Assembly (NCBI RefSeq): GCF_036404135.1
Contig: NZ_DASWPE010000117.1
Location: 1 to 64,000 of the forward strand
DNA length: 64,000 bases
From: Rhodopseudomonas_A sp036404135
Lineage (GTDB): Bacteria; Pseudomonadota; Alphaproteobacteria; Rhizobiales; Xanthobacteraceae
Direction: 5' to 3'
Made by a program: the position numbers and the translations under genes
Shown here: positions 1-8,076 of the stretch, one piece after another
Layout: every line of letters starts with the position of its first letter
Position numbering within the stretch: the stretch's first letter is position 1
The notes under the pieces: generated by a model
Database searches by the model: none
What the model was told of the DNA's origin: nothing
What the model saw: only the letters and a program-made list of their open reading frames with translations

Positions 1-64
1 ATCAAACGACTTTGAAGTCTGTGTAGGCTTTAATCATGAGCGCAGGGCGGAAGGCTAGCTCGTC

Positions 65-3000
65 TTATTCCGCCATGACGCGGTTCGGCGGGAACGAGAC
101 TTCCACCAGCGTGCCCTCGCCCTTGCGGCTCTTGATCGTGAAGTTCGCGCGATTGGCCTCAACCAGCGCCTTGGTAAGCGGCAGCCCGAGACCCGTTCCG
201 GTGGTCGCGCGCGACGTGTTGATCTGTCCGAACGGTTCGAGCGCTGTTTGCACATCGCTCTCGCTCATGCCGAGCCCAGTGTCGCGAATGCGCACGACGG
301 CGTGACCGGCATCCGTGCGCGCGGTGGAGACGATCACCTGCCCGCCGGCATTGGCGAGATGAATCGAGGTGCCGATCAGGTTCAGGGTGATCTGGCGCAA
401 CGCCTGCGCGTCGGCCACCACGTTCGGCAATTGATGCGCCAGCGAGGTGCGGATGATGATGCGTTCGCGATTGGCCTGCGGCTGCATCACGCCGACGCAT
501 TGTTCGACCAGTTCGTTGAGGTTCTGCGGCGAGAAGGCGAGTTCGAGCTTGCCGGTCTCGATCCGCGACAGATCCAACAGATCGTTGACGATGGCGATCA
601 CCCGCTCGCCGGAGCCGCGGATGTCCTTCATGTATTCGACGTAGCGCTCGCTGCCGAGCGCGCCGAAGCGCTCCTCGATCATCACCTCGGCAAAGCCGAG
701 AATGGCGTTGAGCGGGGTGCGGATCTCGTGGCTGAGCCGCGCCAGCACGTCGGCCTTGGCGTTGGCGGCGCGCTCCGCCTGCCGCCGCGCCTGGAGCAAT
801 TCCGACTCGGTCTTCTTGACCTGCGACAGATCGCGGAACACGGCGAAGAAATTCGGGCCGTCGTGGCGGGTGCGGCCGATGATCGCCGACAGCGGGATCA
901 ACCCGCCCTCGCGCACCCGGCCGAGCACTTCGCGGCCGTGGTCGAGCAGGCTTTCGGCGCCGTCGCCCTTGATCGCCTCAAGATAGTCCAGCATCACGCG
1001 CTGGCTTTCCGGCGCGAACAGATCGGTCAGATTGCAGCGCACGAGATCGTCGCCGGAATAGCCGAACAGCGCTTCGGCGCTGCGGTTGCAGACGTGCAAG
1101 CGGCCCTCGGCGTCGAACATCACGATGCCTTCGGCGGTGGTGTCGAGGATGGTGCCGAGTTCTTCGGCGTTGGCGGCGCCGACCGCGGAGGGCAGATCGG
1201 GATCGACCGCCGGCGCCTCGGTGAACGGTTCAGCTTCCTGTTCGATCGGCGCGGCTTCGGCCGATGTCTCGGAGAAGATCAAGGCCAGCGCTGCTTCGCC
1301 GTCCCAACTGATGCTGAACAGCCGGCCGGAGGCCGATTGCGGCGCCGGCCGGTCGGCGGCGAGCTGCGCCGCGGCGATGGTGATCGGCGTTCCGTCCTCG
1401 AGATTGCCGCCGGATTCGTCGGCGCCGGATTCGACGTAGAGCACATCGAGACCGCCGGCTTGTTCCAGCGCCGCGACGCTGGCGAAGCCGGTGCGGTCGA
1501 GAAAGGCGCGGTTGGCATAGAGCAGCCGGTCGAGCCGATAGATCAGCACGCCGACCGGCATCAGATCGAGCAGCAGCCGGTCGCGCGGGGCTTCGCCGCG
1601 CGCCGGTAGCGCCGCGGCCGACAGCGGGTCGGCAGCGGCGTTGGAGGCGGGCTCCGACTCTGATGGCGTCTCGGCAATTGTCGCGTCCGAAGTCTCGGAT
1701 TCCACGGCCTCGGGCTCGGCCGACTCCTCGGAAGCGGCGGCATCGCCGATCAGATCCGGCGCCTCGTTTTCCAGGCGCGCCGACAATTGCCGCGCCAGCT
1801 CGTTGAAGGCGCTGTTTTCGACCGGGGTCAGCGCCGGCGATCTCGGATCATTCGCCTGCCTGAACGGCAGGACATTTTTCGGCGTATCCACTGGGGTTTC
1901 CGGATCTGTTGGTGGGCGAGGATCCGCCGGCGCGGGCTGCGGATCGGCGAGGTCGGTGGTGTCCGGCGCGCTCGCGGCGGCAGCGGACGGCGCGGCGGGG
2001 GAAGCTTCGGCGGGCGCGCTGTCGGCGGACAGCGCGCGGGGCGGTGGCAGGTCGGGGTCGCTGCGCCGCATGTCCGCCAGCCGGTTGAGGCCGTCGAGGT
2101 CGCGGCAGACGCCGAAACCGCGATAGCCCCGGAAATTGCCGTCCCGATCCTGGGTTGGCAATCCCGACATTTCGACGGCAAGGCGCTGGTCGGGGGCATC
2201 GACCGGCCATTGCAGCACGATGCCGCTGAAGGTGTTGCGGGTGCTGATCGCCGCGGCGAAGCGGCCGTCGGGATCGAGCCCGAAAAGCTCGGCGATCTCG
2301 CGCCACAGCCGGCCGAATCCCGCGGCAGTGCGCGGTCCGATCAGCCGGCTGAACTCGTCGGAGATGATGCAGAACCGGCCCTCGGCGTCGAGCTGCCAGG
2401 TGAAGCGCATCGGATGACGCCGCGGTTGCAGCGGCTGCTCGAACCAGGGTGGCGACACGTCGGCGTGCGCTGCATCCGACGGCGCGGCGGCGGGCTGCGA
2501 CGCGACCGGCGGTTCGGGTGAGGAGGGCGCCTGCTCGACGGAATCTTGGGCGCGTTCGTCATTCGCCGGCGCGGGCTCAACTACCTCGGGCTGCGGCTGA
2601 TCGGGTTCGGGGGTGGCTGCGGCGTCGACCAATTCGGCCTTGTCCTGGTCGGGCGATGCCTCCTGCCAGGACAGCGCAGGCTCGGTCGGCGGTTCGGTGG
2701 CGGCAAGCGGCGGCGTGGCCGGCTCGGCCGGCGGCGACACGGCGACATTGTTGATCGGCGCGAATTCCGCCGGGGCGTCCGGCGTGGTGGCCGGCGCCTC
2801 ATAGTCCGGCGGCTGATCGGCCGAGACCTCTGCTGCGGCCTGCGGCGCGGGAAGCGGTTCTGTCGCCTCGGCGTTGACCACCGTCGGCGGCGGCTCGGCG
2901 TTCGCCGGATGCGGCCGCGCCGCCTGCTGCACGGCGCCGGGCACCAGCAAGGCCACCAGGCCGACATCGGCGCCGGCGCCGACCCGCTGCAGCACCATAT

Positions 3001-3589
3001 GGCCGATGCCGATCGGCATTTCGGCGCGTCCCGACGCCAGCGCGTCGCGGCGTGCGTTCTCCAGCCCCGCCTCGGTCAGATCGCGAAAGCCGAGCAGCGC
3101 GCGCGCCGCCTCGCTGGCGCCGATGAACAACCCGTCGCGCGCAAAGGTCGCAATCGGCGTCTCGATGCCTTCGACCAGCCGCTGCAATCGCTCGACCAGC
3201 GGCATGCTGCGGCCGATTGGCTCGGCGGCCACCAGCAGCACGCCAGCGCTGCCATCGGAAAACTCCAGCCGCGCGCAGGCGCAGGTCACCAGCGCCCCGA
3301 GCGGCGCGCCGAAGCCGCGCAGCCGCTCCAGCCGCGTCGCGCCGGTCGGCGACAAGCGTGCGGCCAATTGCACCACCTGACGGCGGTTCTGGTCGGCGGG
3401 GCCGAAACTCCTGGCGCTGAGCGCCGCGCTGTTCGGCGCCCCGAACAACCGCGCGCCGACCGGATTTGCCCAAATGATCCGCGTGCCGTCGACCGCCCAC
3501 AACCAGGCCGGCAGGCTGCTGGTGGCGTGGATCGCGAGCCGTGGATCCTCCACGCCCCGCACCTGGAATTCGGCACTGTTCATCGGCAC
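65..3589 (-). CDS. Multi-PAS sensor histidine kinase, PleC/DivJ/PdhS-like
   Basis: A 1174-residue kinase without obvious membrane segments, so probably cytosolic. PAS-like segments lie near residues 20-130 and 130-210, with others around 400-500, 690-790 and 825-930. Long Pro/Ala/Glu-rich linkers separate them (about 215-390 and 510-680). The C-terminus has a HisKA domain with phospho-acceptor His954 in an LSHEIRTPLNAILGF motif, followed by FGALGSERYVEYMKDIR, typical of the alphaproteobacterial PleC/DivJ/PdhS group that controls DivK and CtrA. The ATPase domain has a DTGLGM G1 box and a GTGLGLPLTK G2 box. One oddity is the N box, which reads LNLIGTSI: the second Asn that normally binds Mg-ATP is Thr1074. 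The cell-cycle role is inferred from the DHp sequence and the upstream CtrA-like site; the histidine kinase call is firm. Confidence 0.85.
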   Translation of the reverse strand: MPMNSAEFQVRGVEDPRLAIHATSSLPAWLWAVDGTRIIWANPVGARLFGAPNSAALSARSFGPADQNRRQVVQLAARLSPTGATRLERLRGFGAPLGALVTCACARLEFSDGSAGVLLVAAEPIGRSMPLVERLQRLVEGIETPIATFARDGLFIGASEAARALLGFRDLTEAGLENARRDALASGRAEMPIGIGHMVLQRVGAGADVGLVALLVPGAVQQAARPHPANAEPPPTVVNAEATEPLPAPQAAAEVSADQPPDYEAPATTPDAPAEFAPINNVAVSPPAEPATPPLAATEPPTEPALSWQEASPDQDKAELVDAAATPEPDQPQPEVVEPAPANDERAQDSVEQAPSSPEPPVASQPAAAPSDAAHADVSPPWFEQPLQPRRHPMRFTWQLDAEGRFCIISDEFSRLIGPRTAAGFGRLWREIAELFGLDPDGRFAAAISTRNTFSGIVLQWPVDAPDQRLAVEMSGLPTQDRDGNFRGYRGFGVCRDLDGLNRLADMRRSDPDLPPPRALSADSAPAEASPAAPSAAAASAPDTTDLADPQPAPADPRPPTDPETPVDTPKNVLPFRQANDPRSPALTPVENSAFNELARQLSARLENEAPDLIGDAAASEESAEPEAVESETSDATIAETPSESEPASNAAADPLSAAALPARGEAPRDRLLLDLMPVGVLIYRLDRLLYANRAFLDRTGFASVAALEQAGGLDVLYVESGADESGGNLEDGTPITIAAAQLAADRPAPQSASGRLFSISWDGEAALALIFSETSAEAAPIEQEAEPFTEAPAVDPDLPSAVGAANAEELGTILDTTAEGIVMFDAEGRLHVCNRSAEALFGYSGDDLVRCNLTDLFAPESQRVMLDYLEAIKGDGAESLLDHGREVLGRVREGGLIPLSAIIGRTRHDGPNFFAVFRDLSQVKKTESELLQARRQAERAANAKADVLARLSHEIRTPLNAILGFAEVMIEERFGALGSERYVEYMKDIRGSGERVIAIVNDLLDLSRIETGKLELAFSPQNLNELVEQCVGVMQPQANRERIIIRTSLAHQLPNVVADAQALRQITLNLIGTSIHLANAGGQVIVSTARTDAGHAVVRIRDTGLGMSESDVQTALEPFGQINTSRATTGTGLGLPLTKALVEANRANFTIKSRKGEGTLVEVSFPPNRVMAE

Positions 3590-3651
3590 TCACGACTGAC
3601 GTGGCGGTTTTGCCGCACCCGCCGAATTTGTTCTCTGCCAGAGCGACAGCC

Positions 3652-3666
3652 TTAACAATTCGTTAG
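3652..3666. promoter_or_regulatory. CtrA-like binding site upstream of the histidine kinase
   Basis: TTAA-N7-TTAG (TTAACAATTCGTTAG), one mismatch from the alphaproteobacterial CtrA consensus TTAA-N7-TTAA. It lies about 65 bases upstream of the kinase start. Binding is inferred from sequence alone. Confidence 0.4.
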
Positions 3667-3867
3667 TATCGCCTCCGGCCGCCGCAAGGTCCACGATCCC
3701 GGCGGCCGCCCGACTGGCAAAGCGAGGATAACGTTAATTTCCACAGCGCACAGAACCTTGACGTTTGAATCGCGTTGGGGTTGCAAGTCCGTATCGTTGC
3801 TGCACCATGCAAGGCAGCGTTAAGCATCACAATGACGCCGTCGCAACACCCCTGCCGAGGGCGTCAT

Positions 3868-3955
3868 AACAATGGACGTCATGACAGTGGACGTTCCGAA
3901 CGAACGTTCGAACAATGGATGTCCAAACAATGAGATCGGAACACTGAGCGTCGGA
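3868..3955 (+). repeat. Degenerate about 15-bp repeats upstream of phasin gene
   Basis: Inside the roughly 500-bp gap between the histidine kinase and the first phasin, units starting ACAATGGACGTC, ACAGTGGACGTTC, ACAATGGATGTCC, ACAATGAGATCGGA and ACACTGAGCGTCGGA follow one another. They enclose a perfect palindrome CGAACGTTCG at 3901-3910. They could bind a regulator such as the PHA-responsive repressor PhaR, but nothing in the sequence proves it. I recognise no gene in the rest of the gap (3590-4097). Confidence 0.35.
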
Positions 3956-4097
3956 GGATCGATGTCGGAACGATGGCCGACACGATACCGGCGTCACAAC
4001 GATCGGGCGTCACACCGATGATGCCTGCGATCGGATAGAGTGTCGGCACGGCAGGGGAACCGGCTGAGCGCAGCGAACTTCAACAGGAGTGGTGACC

Positions 4098-4481
4098 ATG
4101 GACCAGGATGGGCGTGACCGATTCGAAATTCCCAACGAAGTGCGATCGATGGCAGAAGCCAGCTTCGATCAGGCCCGCAAGGCCTTCGAGCAATTGCTCG
4201 CCAGCGCCCAGCAGACCGCCACCACCATCGAAGGCAAGAGTGCAACGGTGCGCGCCGGCGCTAAGGACATCACCACCAAGGCGGTGTCGTTCGCGGAGAA
4301 GAACGTAACCGCTTCGCTTGATTACGCCCAGCAATTGCTGCACGCCAAGGATCTCGGCGAGGTGATGCGGCTGCACAGCGAATACGTCCAGGCGCAGATG
4401 AAGTCGCTGGCGGAGCAGGCCAGCGAAATCGGCCAGATCGTCGGCCAGGCGGCGCTGGAGGCGGCCAAGCCGAAGACCTGA
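4098..4481 (+). CDS. Phasin family protein (127 aa)
   Basis: Small, acidic and helical protein with the phasin pattern: an N-terminal amphipathic segment (IPNEVRSMAEASFDQARKAF), a central Ala/Lys/Thr-rich stretch, then LDYAQQLLHAKDLGEVMRLHSEYVQAQM and a C-terminal helix ending in a Lys/Pro tail. Phasins coat polyhydroxyalkanoate granules and control their size and number; some relatives bind nonspecific DNA. The ATG at 4098 is chosen over an in-frame GTG at 4089 because AGGAG at 4085-4089 sits eight bases upstream. A second phasin follows at 4896, separated by a MITE-like insertion, so the two probably descend from a tandem duplication. Confidence 0.85.
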   Translation: MDQDGRDRFEIPNEVRSMAEASFDQARKAFEQLLASAQQTATTIEGKSATVRAGAKDITTKAVSFAEKNVTASLDYAQQLLHAKDLGEVMRLHSEYVQAQMKSLAEQASEIGQIVGQAALEAAKPKT

Positions 4482-4680
4482 GAGCCTGGCCGAAAATAAA
4501 GCATTGAAATAACTGCGGCCGATCCATCATCGCAAGCCGAGGACGGCCGGTGCGCCGGCCGAACAGCGAAGCAACCCAGGGTTGCGCGTGTGGCCCTGGA
4601 TTGCTTCGTCGCAACAGCTCCGCGCGATGACGAACTTAAGCGCTTGATTTCGCTGCAGAGATTTTCGGCCAGCGCTTGAG
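4481..4680 (+). mobile_element. MITE-like element with imperfect terminal inverted repeats
   Basis: The left end AGAGCCTGGCCGAAAATAAA (4481-4500) is matched in inverted orientation at 4660-4677, where the complement reads AAGCGCTGGCCGAAAATC. The 200-bp interior has no coding signal, contains the GC-rich hairpin GGCCGGTGCGCCGGCC, and carries the dispersed CGAAGCAATCCAG repeat. The left end overlaps the last base of the phasin stop codon. A related copy lies at 59318-59508 in opposite orientation. I see no clear target-site duplication. Confidence 0.5.
4594..4632 (-). repeat. Dispersed CGAAGCAATCCAG repeat, copy 1
   Basis: Read on the minus strand this contains GAGCTGTTGCGACGAAGCA followed by ATCCAGGG. 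The copy at 56371-56406 on the plus strand has GAGCAGCTCTTGCGACGAAG followed by CAATCCAGGG. This short repeat type is common in Bradyrhizobium and relatives; the copy here lies inside the MITE-like element. Confidence 0.6.
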
Positions 4681-4895
4681 GCCGAACGGCGTCAGATCGA
4701 GCCATTGGCAACGCGCAGGCGGCGGCGCTGGCGATGCCGCGCGGTTTTATGTTGCGTTGCACAATTTCTTCGTGGTATGATTAAGCCATTGGACGCTTCC
4801 AAGCCGTTGCCGCTTTGAGGCGTCGGTGATCCGTCCTGGCTCCGCCGGGCTTCGCCAAGGGTCACGCTGTTACCGCAACCCGAAGGACGCACCGC

Positions 4896-5327
4896 ATGGC
4901 CGATTCCGATCCGTTTTCTTCCGTGACTCCGTTCCAGCTCCCCGAACACGTCCGGGCGTTGGCCGAAAAGGGCGTTTCGCAGGCGCGCGAAAGCTACAGC
5001 AAGCTGAAGGACGCCGCGGAAAGCCAGAATGGCACCATCGAGGCCGTGTTCAGCTCGGCCAGCAAAGGCGCCACCGACTATTCCGCCAAGCTGGTTGACA
5101 TCGTGAAGACCAACACTAACGCCAGCTTTGATTTCGCCCAGGCGCTGATCGGCGCCAAGTCGCTGCCCGAGGCGCTGGAATTGTGGACCGCCCACGCCCG
5201 CAAGCAGGTCGAGACCCTGACCTCGCAGACCAAGGAACTCGCCGAACTGACCCAAAGGGTCGCGGCGGACACCGTGGAGCCGATCAAGACCCACGCCACC
5301 AAGCTGTTTACGCCGCCCAACGCCTGA
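4896..5327 (+). CDS. Phasin family protein (143 aa)
   Basis: Second phasin. It has the family layout: PFQLPEHVRALAEKGVSQAR at the N-terminus, a central helical region (KGATDYSAKLVDIVKTNTNA) and ASFDFAQALIGAKSLPEALELW as the most conserved block. It parallels the 127-residue phasin at 4098 (FDFAQALIGAKSLPEALELWTAHAR against LDYAQQLLHAKDLGEVMRLHSEYVQ), so the two are paralogues. It is expected on the surface of PHA granules. The ATG at 4896 follows ACGCACCGC without a strong ribosome site, but no better start gives the full N-terminal helix. A strong terminator follows 28 bases after the stop. Confidence 0.88.
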   Translation: MADSDPFSSVTPFQLPEHVRALAEKGVSQARESYSKLKDAAESQNGTIEAVFSSASKGATDYSAKLVDIVKTNTNASFDFAQALIGAKSLPEALELWTAHARKQVETLTSQTKELAELTQRVAADTVEPIKTHATKLFTPPNA

Positions 5328-5354
5328 TTGGGCGGCTTCGGCGGTCGCTTCAAC

Positions 5355-5395
5355 GAGAGGGGATGAGGTTTTTCGGCCTCGTCCGCTCTCTTTTT
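5355..5395 (+). terminator. Rho-independent terminator after phasin
   Basis: GAGAGGGGATGAGG pairs with CCTCGTCCGCTCTC (one mismatch and one G-U pair) around a short loop and is followed directly by TTTTT. It ends the phasin transcript. Confidence 0.8.
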
Positions 5396-5755
5396 GGTTT
5401 TGGCGGGCCGGCGAGACTGTTTCCGGCCGGCCCGGGCCGTCCAGGAGGCTGCGCTGGAGGCGGACGACGTTTCGTCGAATCGGCCATCCTGCTCCAGGTT
5501 TTTGCTCGAGCGTGGTCTTTTTGCGAAAACCGGGATCCGCTTTCGGGATCCCGCGCTATAGCGTCTCGAGCGAACAGGATCCGGGTTCGCGTGAAGAAAA
5601 CGCGTCAAAATAACAATCTAGAGCTCCGGCTCTTCGTCTATCAGAATCGGAAGAGTTCTAGACGTTCGTTTTTCGTCGCATTCCCGGCCTTGCCAAAGCC
5701 GGGCGTTGCACCTAGTTTCCGCCCCGTTCGCAACCCCCTTGGGGCGGACACGGAT

Positions 5756-5832
5756 GCAGTTGTAGCTCAGTTGGTTAGAGCGCCTGTCTGTGGAACAGGA
5801 GGTCGGTGGTTCGAGCCCACCCAACTGTACCA
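5756..5832 (+). tRNA. tRNA-His (GTG anticodon)
   Basis: A 77-base cloverleaf: acceptor GCAGTTG/CAACTGT, D arm GCTC...GAGC, anticodon stem CCTGT/ACAGG with loop CTGTGGA (anticodon GTG), T arm GGTGG/CCACC with TTCGAGC, discriminator A and encoded CCA. The base before position 1 is T and the 1-72 pair is G-U, so the usual G-1:C73 pair of tRNA-His is absent. That is the recognised alphaproteobacterial form. Confidence 0.95.
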
Positions 5833-6027
5833 GAACATCAATGAAATCAATATGTTAGGTAGCGGTATCTTTTCTCGTCGTGCCCAAGTTTTGTTTGGGG
5901 ATGCCGTGGGGATGCCGACAATATCAACGTCGAATCTTCCATCGTCGTCAACTTCTGTCAGATCGCTTTTTCAAGCCTCCTCAGACAACCTAAAACCTCA
6001 TGCCGAAACCTTGGTCCTTGCGGCGGC

Positions 6028-6872
6028 CTACGTGGCACCGATCTGCCGTCCTTCACCATTTTCTCGATGGTTGAGCGGATCGTTCCCAAGACCGTTGTTG
6101 GTACGATCGGCGCAGAAAGTCGCGTCTCTTGGACATTGCCGCATGAGCCCAAACGGGTACTGGCCGAAATAGGCATCCCATTTATCGGCCTCGAACCAGC
6201 CAACTAGGTATTTCCTGCTTGTGAGCGTAGGCGCATCGTGTGCCCGCGGACCAGTTGCGCCTCGAGCGCAGTGAAGAGCTCGTCGTTCCAACAGACTTTC
6301 GCTGCGATGACGGCCGTGATGGAGTCGGACGCTCCGCCGCCCGGGCGTACCGCATTGATCAAAATATCGGTACGCCGGCCAACGGAAGCTCCCGGCACCC
6401 GGCTGACTTCAGCTTGTCGATTAGCGAAGATGCCGGCGCGAGCGAGTTCAGTTTGAAGAAAGCGCGCGACGACGTCCACGAAGCCGTTTTCATCGATAGG
6501 TCTGAAGACGTTCTTCAAACCCTGACGATCCCAAAGATCGCGCACTGGCGTTTGCCCGTCGTGAAGCGCGCCGGCGAATTTTGCCAGCGCTTCGGTGAGG
6601 ACGTCGCAAAGATCCACCGCCGTGTTCACCAATTTCAAGGTCGGTTTGTCGGCAAGCGCGAGAACCTCTTTCGGACTCATCGGCGACCAGGTCGCGCGTC
6701 GCGTCGCCCGATCGGCAAGGGCGAGCTCACGGATTTTTCGGCCAGCCAGCTTCGGCAGCTGGCAAAGCGGTCGAAGGACAACAACCAAAGCCGGCGGCTG
6801 TTGTCGCTGGCAACGCCATTGTCGATACGGCCTGCGAGGCGTGGCAAAAACTCGTCGCGCAACCCGACACAA
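6028..6872 (-). pseudogene. Decayed PD-(D/E)XK-type nuclease-like gene fragment
   Basis: The minus-strand frame from 6872 to 6204 encodes a helical region (VLALADKPTLKLVNTAVDLCDVL), then ENGFVDVVARFLQTELARAG, GRRTDILINAV, ITAVIAAKVCWNDELFTALE and MRLRSQAG, and then stops. The next residues expected of such a protein, YLVGWFEADKWD, continue in another minus frame beginning around 6210, so a frameshift lies at about 6205-6213. The layout TDI...(I)xAK..W resembles a PD-(D/E)XK nuclease core of large NTPase-linked defence or restriction proteins, but the acidic residue before A-K is Ala. N-terminal parts are missing. The nuclease assignment is an inference; the disrupted reading frame is visible. 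Confidence 0.55.
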
Positions 6873-7189
6873 TCACATCAATCGGCATGCGAGATTTCTA
6901 CCAGACGCGCGTTACAACGACCGACTGTCGTGGCCTATCCCGGCAATCTTCGCCCGAGCTCGCCGGAGGCCTTGGCGATCTGTCCGGCCGGCACCGTCGT
7001 TCCGCACGATCGGCGGAACTTCCCCGGGGCTGGAACCAACGCTGCCCTGGTGGCGATATCCGAAAAATGCAACCTATGGGTGCGCATCCGCTTGCATGAT
7101 TGTTATGGATTTCGTGTAGGACCGCGAATTGATCGTCGCCGACCGAAGCGAAGTCAGCGGCTGTGCGACAAGGTGATTTATTGACTCTT
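6873..7189. other. Non-coding or decayed stretch
   Basis: I see no intact gene on either strand. It is probably the eroded upstream part of the decayed gene at 6028-6872 plus the promoter region of the TonB-like gene at 7277. Minus-strand frames show short open pieces interrupted by stops. Confidence 0.4.
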
Positions 7190-7207
7190 CGGTCAGGCGC
7201 TGATCAT
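7190..7207 (+). promoter_or_regulatory. Weak PHO-box-like direct repeat
   Basis: CGGTCAG-GCGC-TGATCAT matches 9 of 14 positions of the PHO box (CTGTCAT-N4-CTGTCAT). It lies 70 bases before the GTG of the first gene of the cluster, about the same distance as the better site before the ECF gene at 47783. On its own it is weak. Confidence 0.22.
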
Positions 7208-7276
7208 TCGGGCTTCTCCGGCAATCATTCGCCGTGGCGGCGATGATCACGTCAGGCGATGTGACAGATTTCAGCG

Positions 7277-7993
7277 GTGGCGCGGGCAGAAGGAATAGAT
7301 ACGATTTGGTACGGACAGACATCGGAATCGCGGAGTGACGCGGTCAGCGGATGGTCCGGGCCGTGGCGCTGGATCGTGGGGAGCGTCGTGCTGGTGCCGA
7401 TGCTGCTCGCAGCCGGCGTGTATTGGCTGCACCAATTGCCGGAAGGACCGATGGCGCGCGGCGGCGATCATTTGATCCAGATCGCGCTGCTGCGGTCGCC
7501 CGAGTCCGCGGCGGAAGCAAAGCAAGCGTCGGTGCGACCCGATCCCCCCATCACCGATTTCCAGGCCGCTCCGAGCATCTCCCCGCAATCAAATCCGTCC
7601 GATGAGCCGAGCGTGACCGAGCCGCTGCCGCCCAACTCCGCCAGCTCCGGATCCAGTCCGCATCAGGCGCCAAACATTCCGGGATCGGCGCAAGCCCGGC
7701 AAGCCGGTGAGGTGCTTCGGTTTCAGCGGCTGTTGCTTGCCCATATCCGGCGCTACCAACGCTATCCCGCGGCCGCCAGGCGCGACGGAATGCAGGGAAC
7801 GGTGCTGATCGGCTTTGCCATGCGTCGCGATGGCGGGGTGATGACAGTCAGCGTCAAGTCGAGCTCCGGCAAGCGGATTCTCGATGAGGAGGCGGCCGAG
7901 ACGGTTCGCAGGGCACAGCCCTTGCCGTCGATCCCGTCCGATATGCCCGAGCAATTGACCGTGCTTTTGCCGGTGGCGTTCGACCTGCGGTGA
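7277..7993 (+). CDS. TonB-family energy transducer
   Basis: 238 residues with the TonB layout. A single membrane anchor near residues 31-52 (WIVGSVVLVPMLLAAGVYW) is followed by a Pro/Ser-rich periplasmic linker (about 75-150) and a TonB C-terminal domain, with YPAAARRDGMQGTVLIGFAM, then DGGVMTVSVKSSSG and LDEEAAETVRRAQPLPSIP. TonB proteins link the ExbB-ExbD proton channel to outer-membrane partners. It opens the cluster directly before the STN-TonB hybrid, and no exbB/exbD lies immediately beside it; the only pair in the window is at 12769-15188. The GTG at 7277 is the first possible start because an in-frame stop lies at 7262. The partner is unknown; a second TonB is at 15294. Confidence 0.85.
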   Translation: MARAEGIDTIWYGQTSESRSDAVSGWSGPWRWIVGSVVLVPMLLAAGVYWLHQLPEGPMARGGDHLIQIALLRSPESAAEAKQASVRPDPPITDFQAAPSISPQSNPSDEPSVTEPLPPNSASSGSSPHQAPNIPGSAQARQAGEVLRFQRLLLAHIRRYQRYPAAARRDGMQGTVLIGFAMRRDGGVMTVSVKSSSGKRILDEEAAETVRRAQPLPSIPSDMPEQLTVLLPVAFDLR

Positions 7994-8076
7994 GAGCCGC
8001 GGCTTCGCCGATGATATGAATTCTCGATGATCCCGGGCTACGAGAGGGATGGTTGGCCGCGTGAGGATGCAGTGAG

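Noticed and set aside
248..1609. 453-codon plus-strand frame opposite the PAS kinase
   Set aside because: Shadow of the kinase; the true frame has complete HisKA and ATPase motifs.
5897..5917. Two copies of GGGGATGCCG next to tRNA-His as an attachment site
   Set aside because: The copies are adjacent, not at the two ends of an island, and neither matches the tRNA 3' end.
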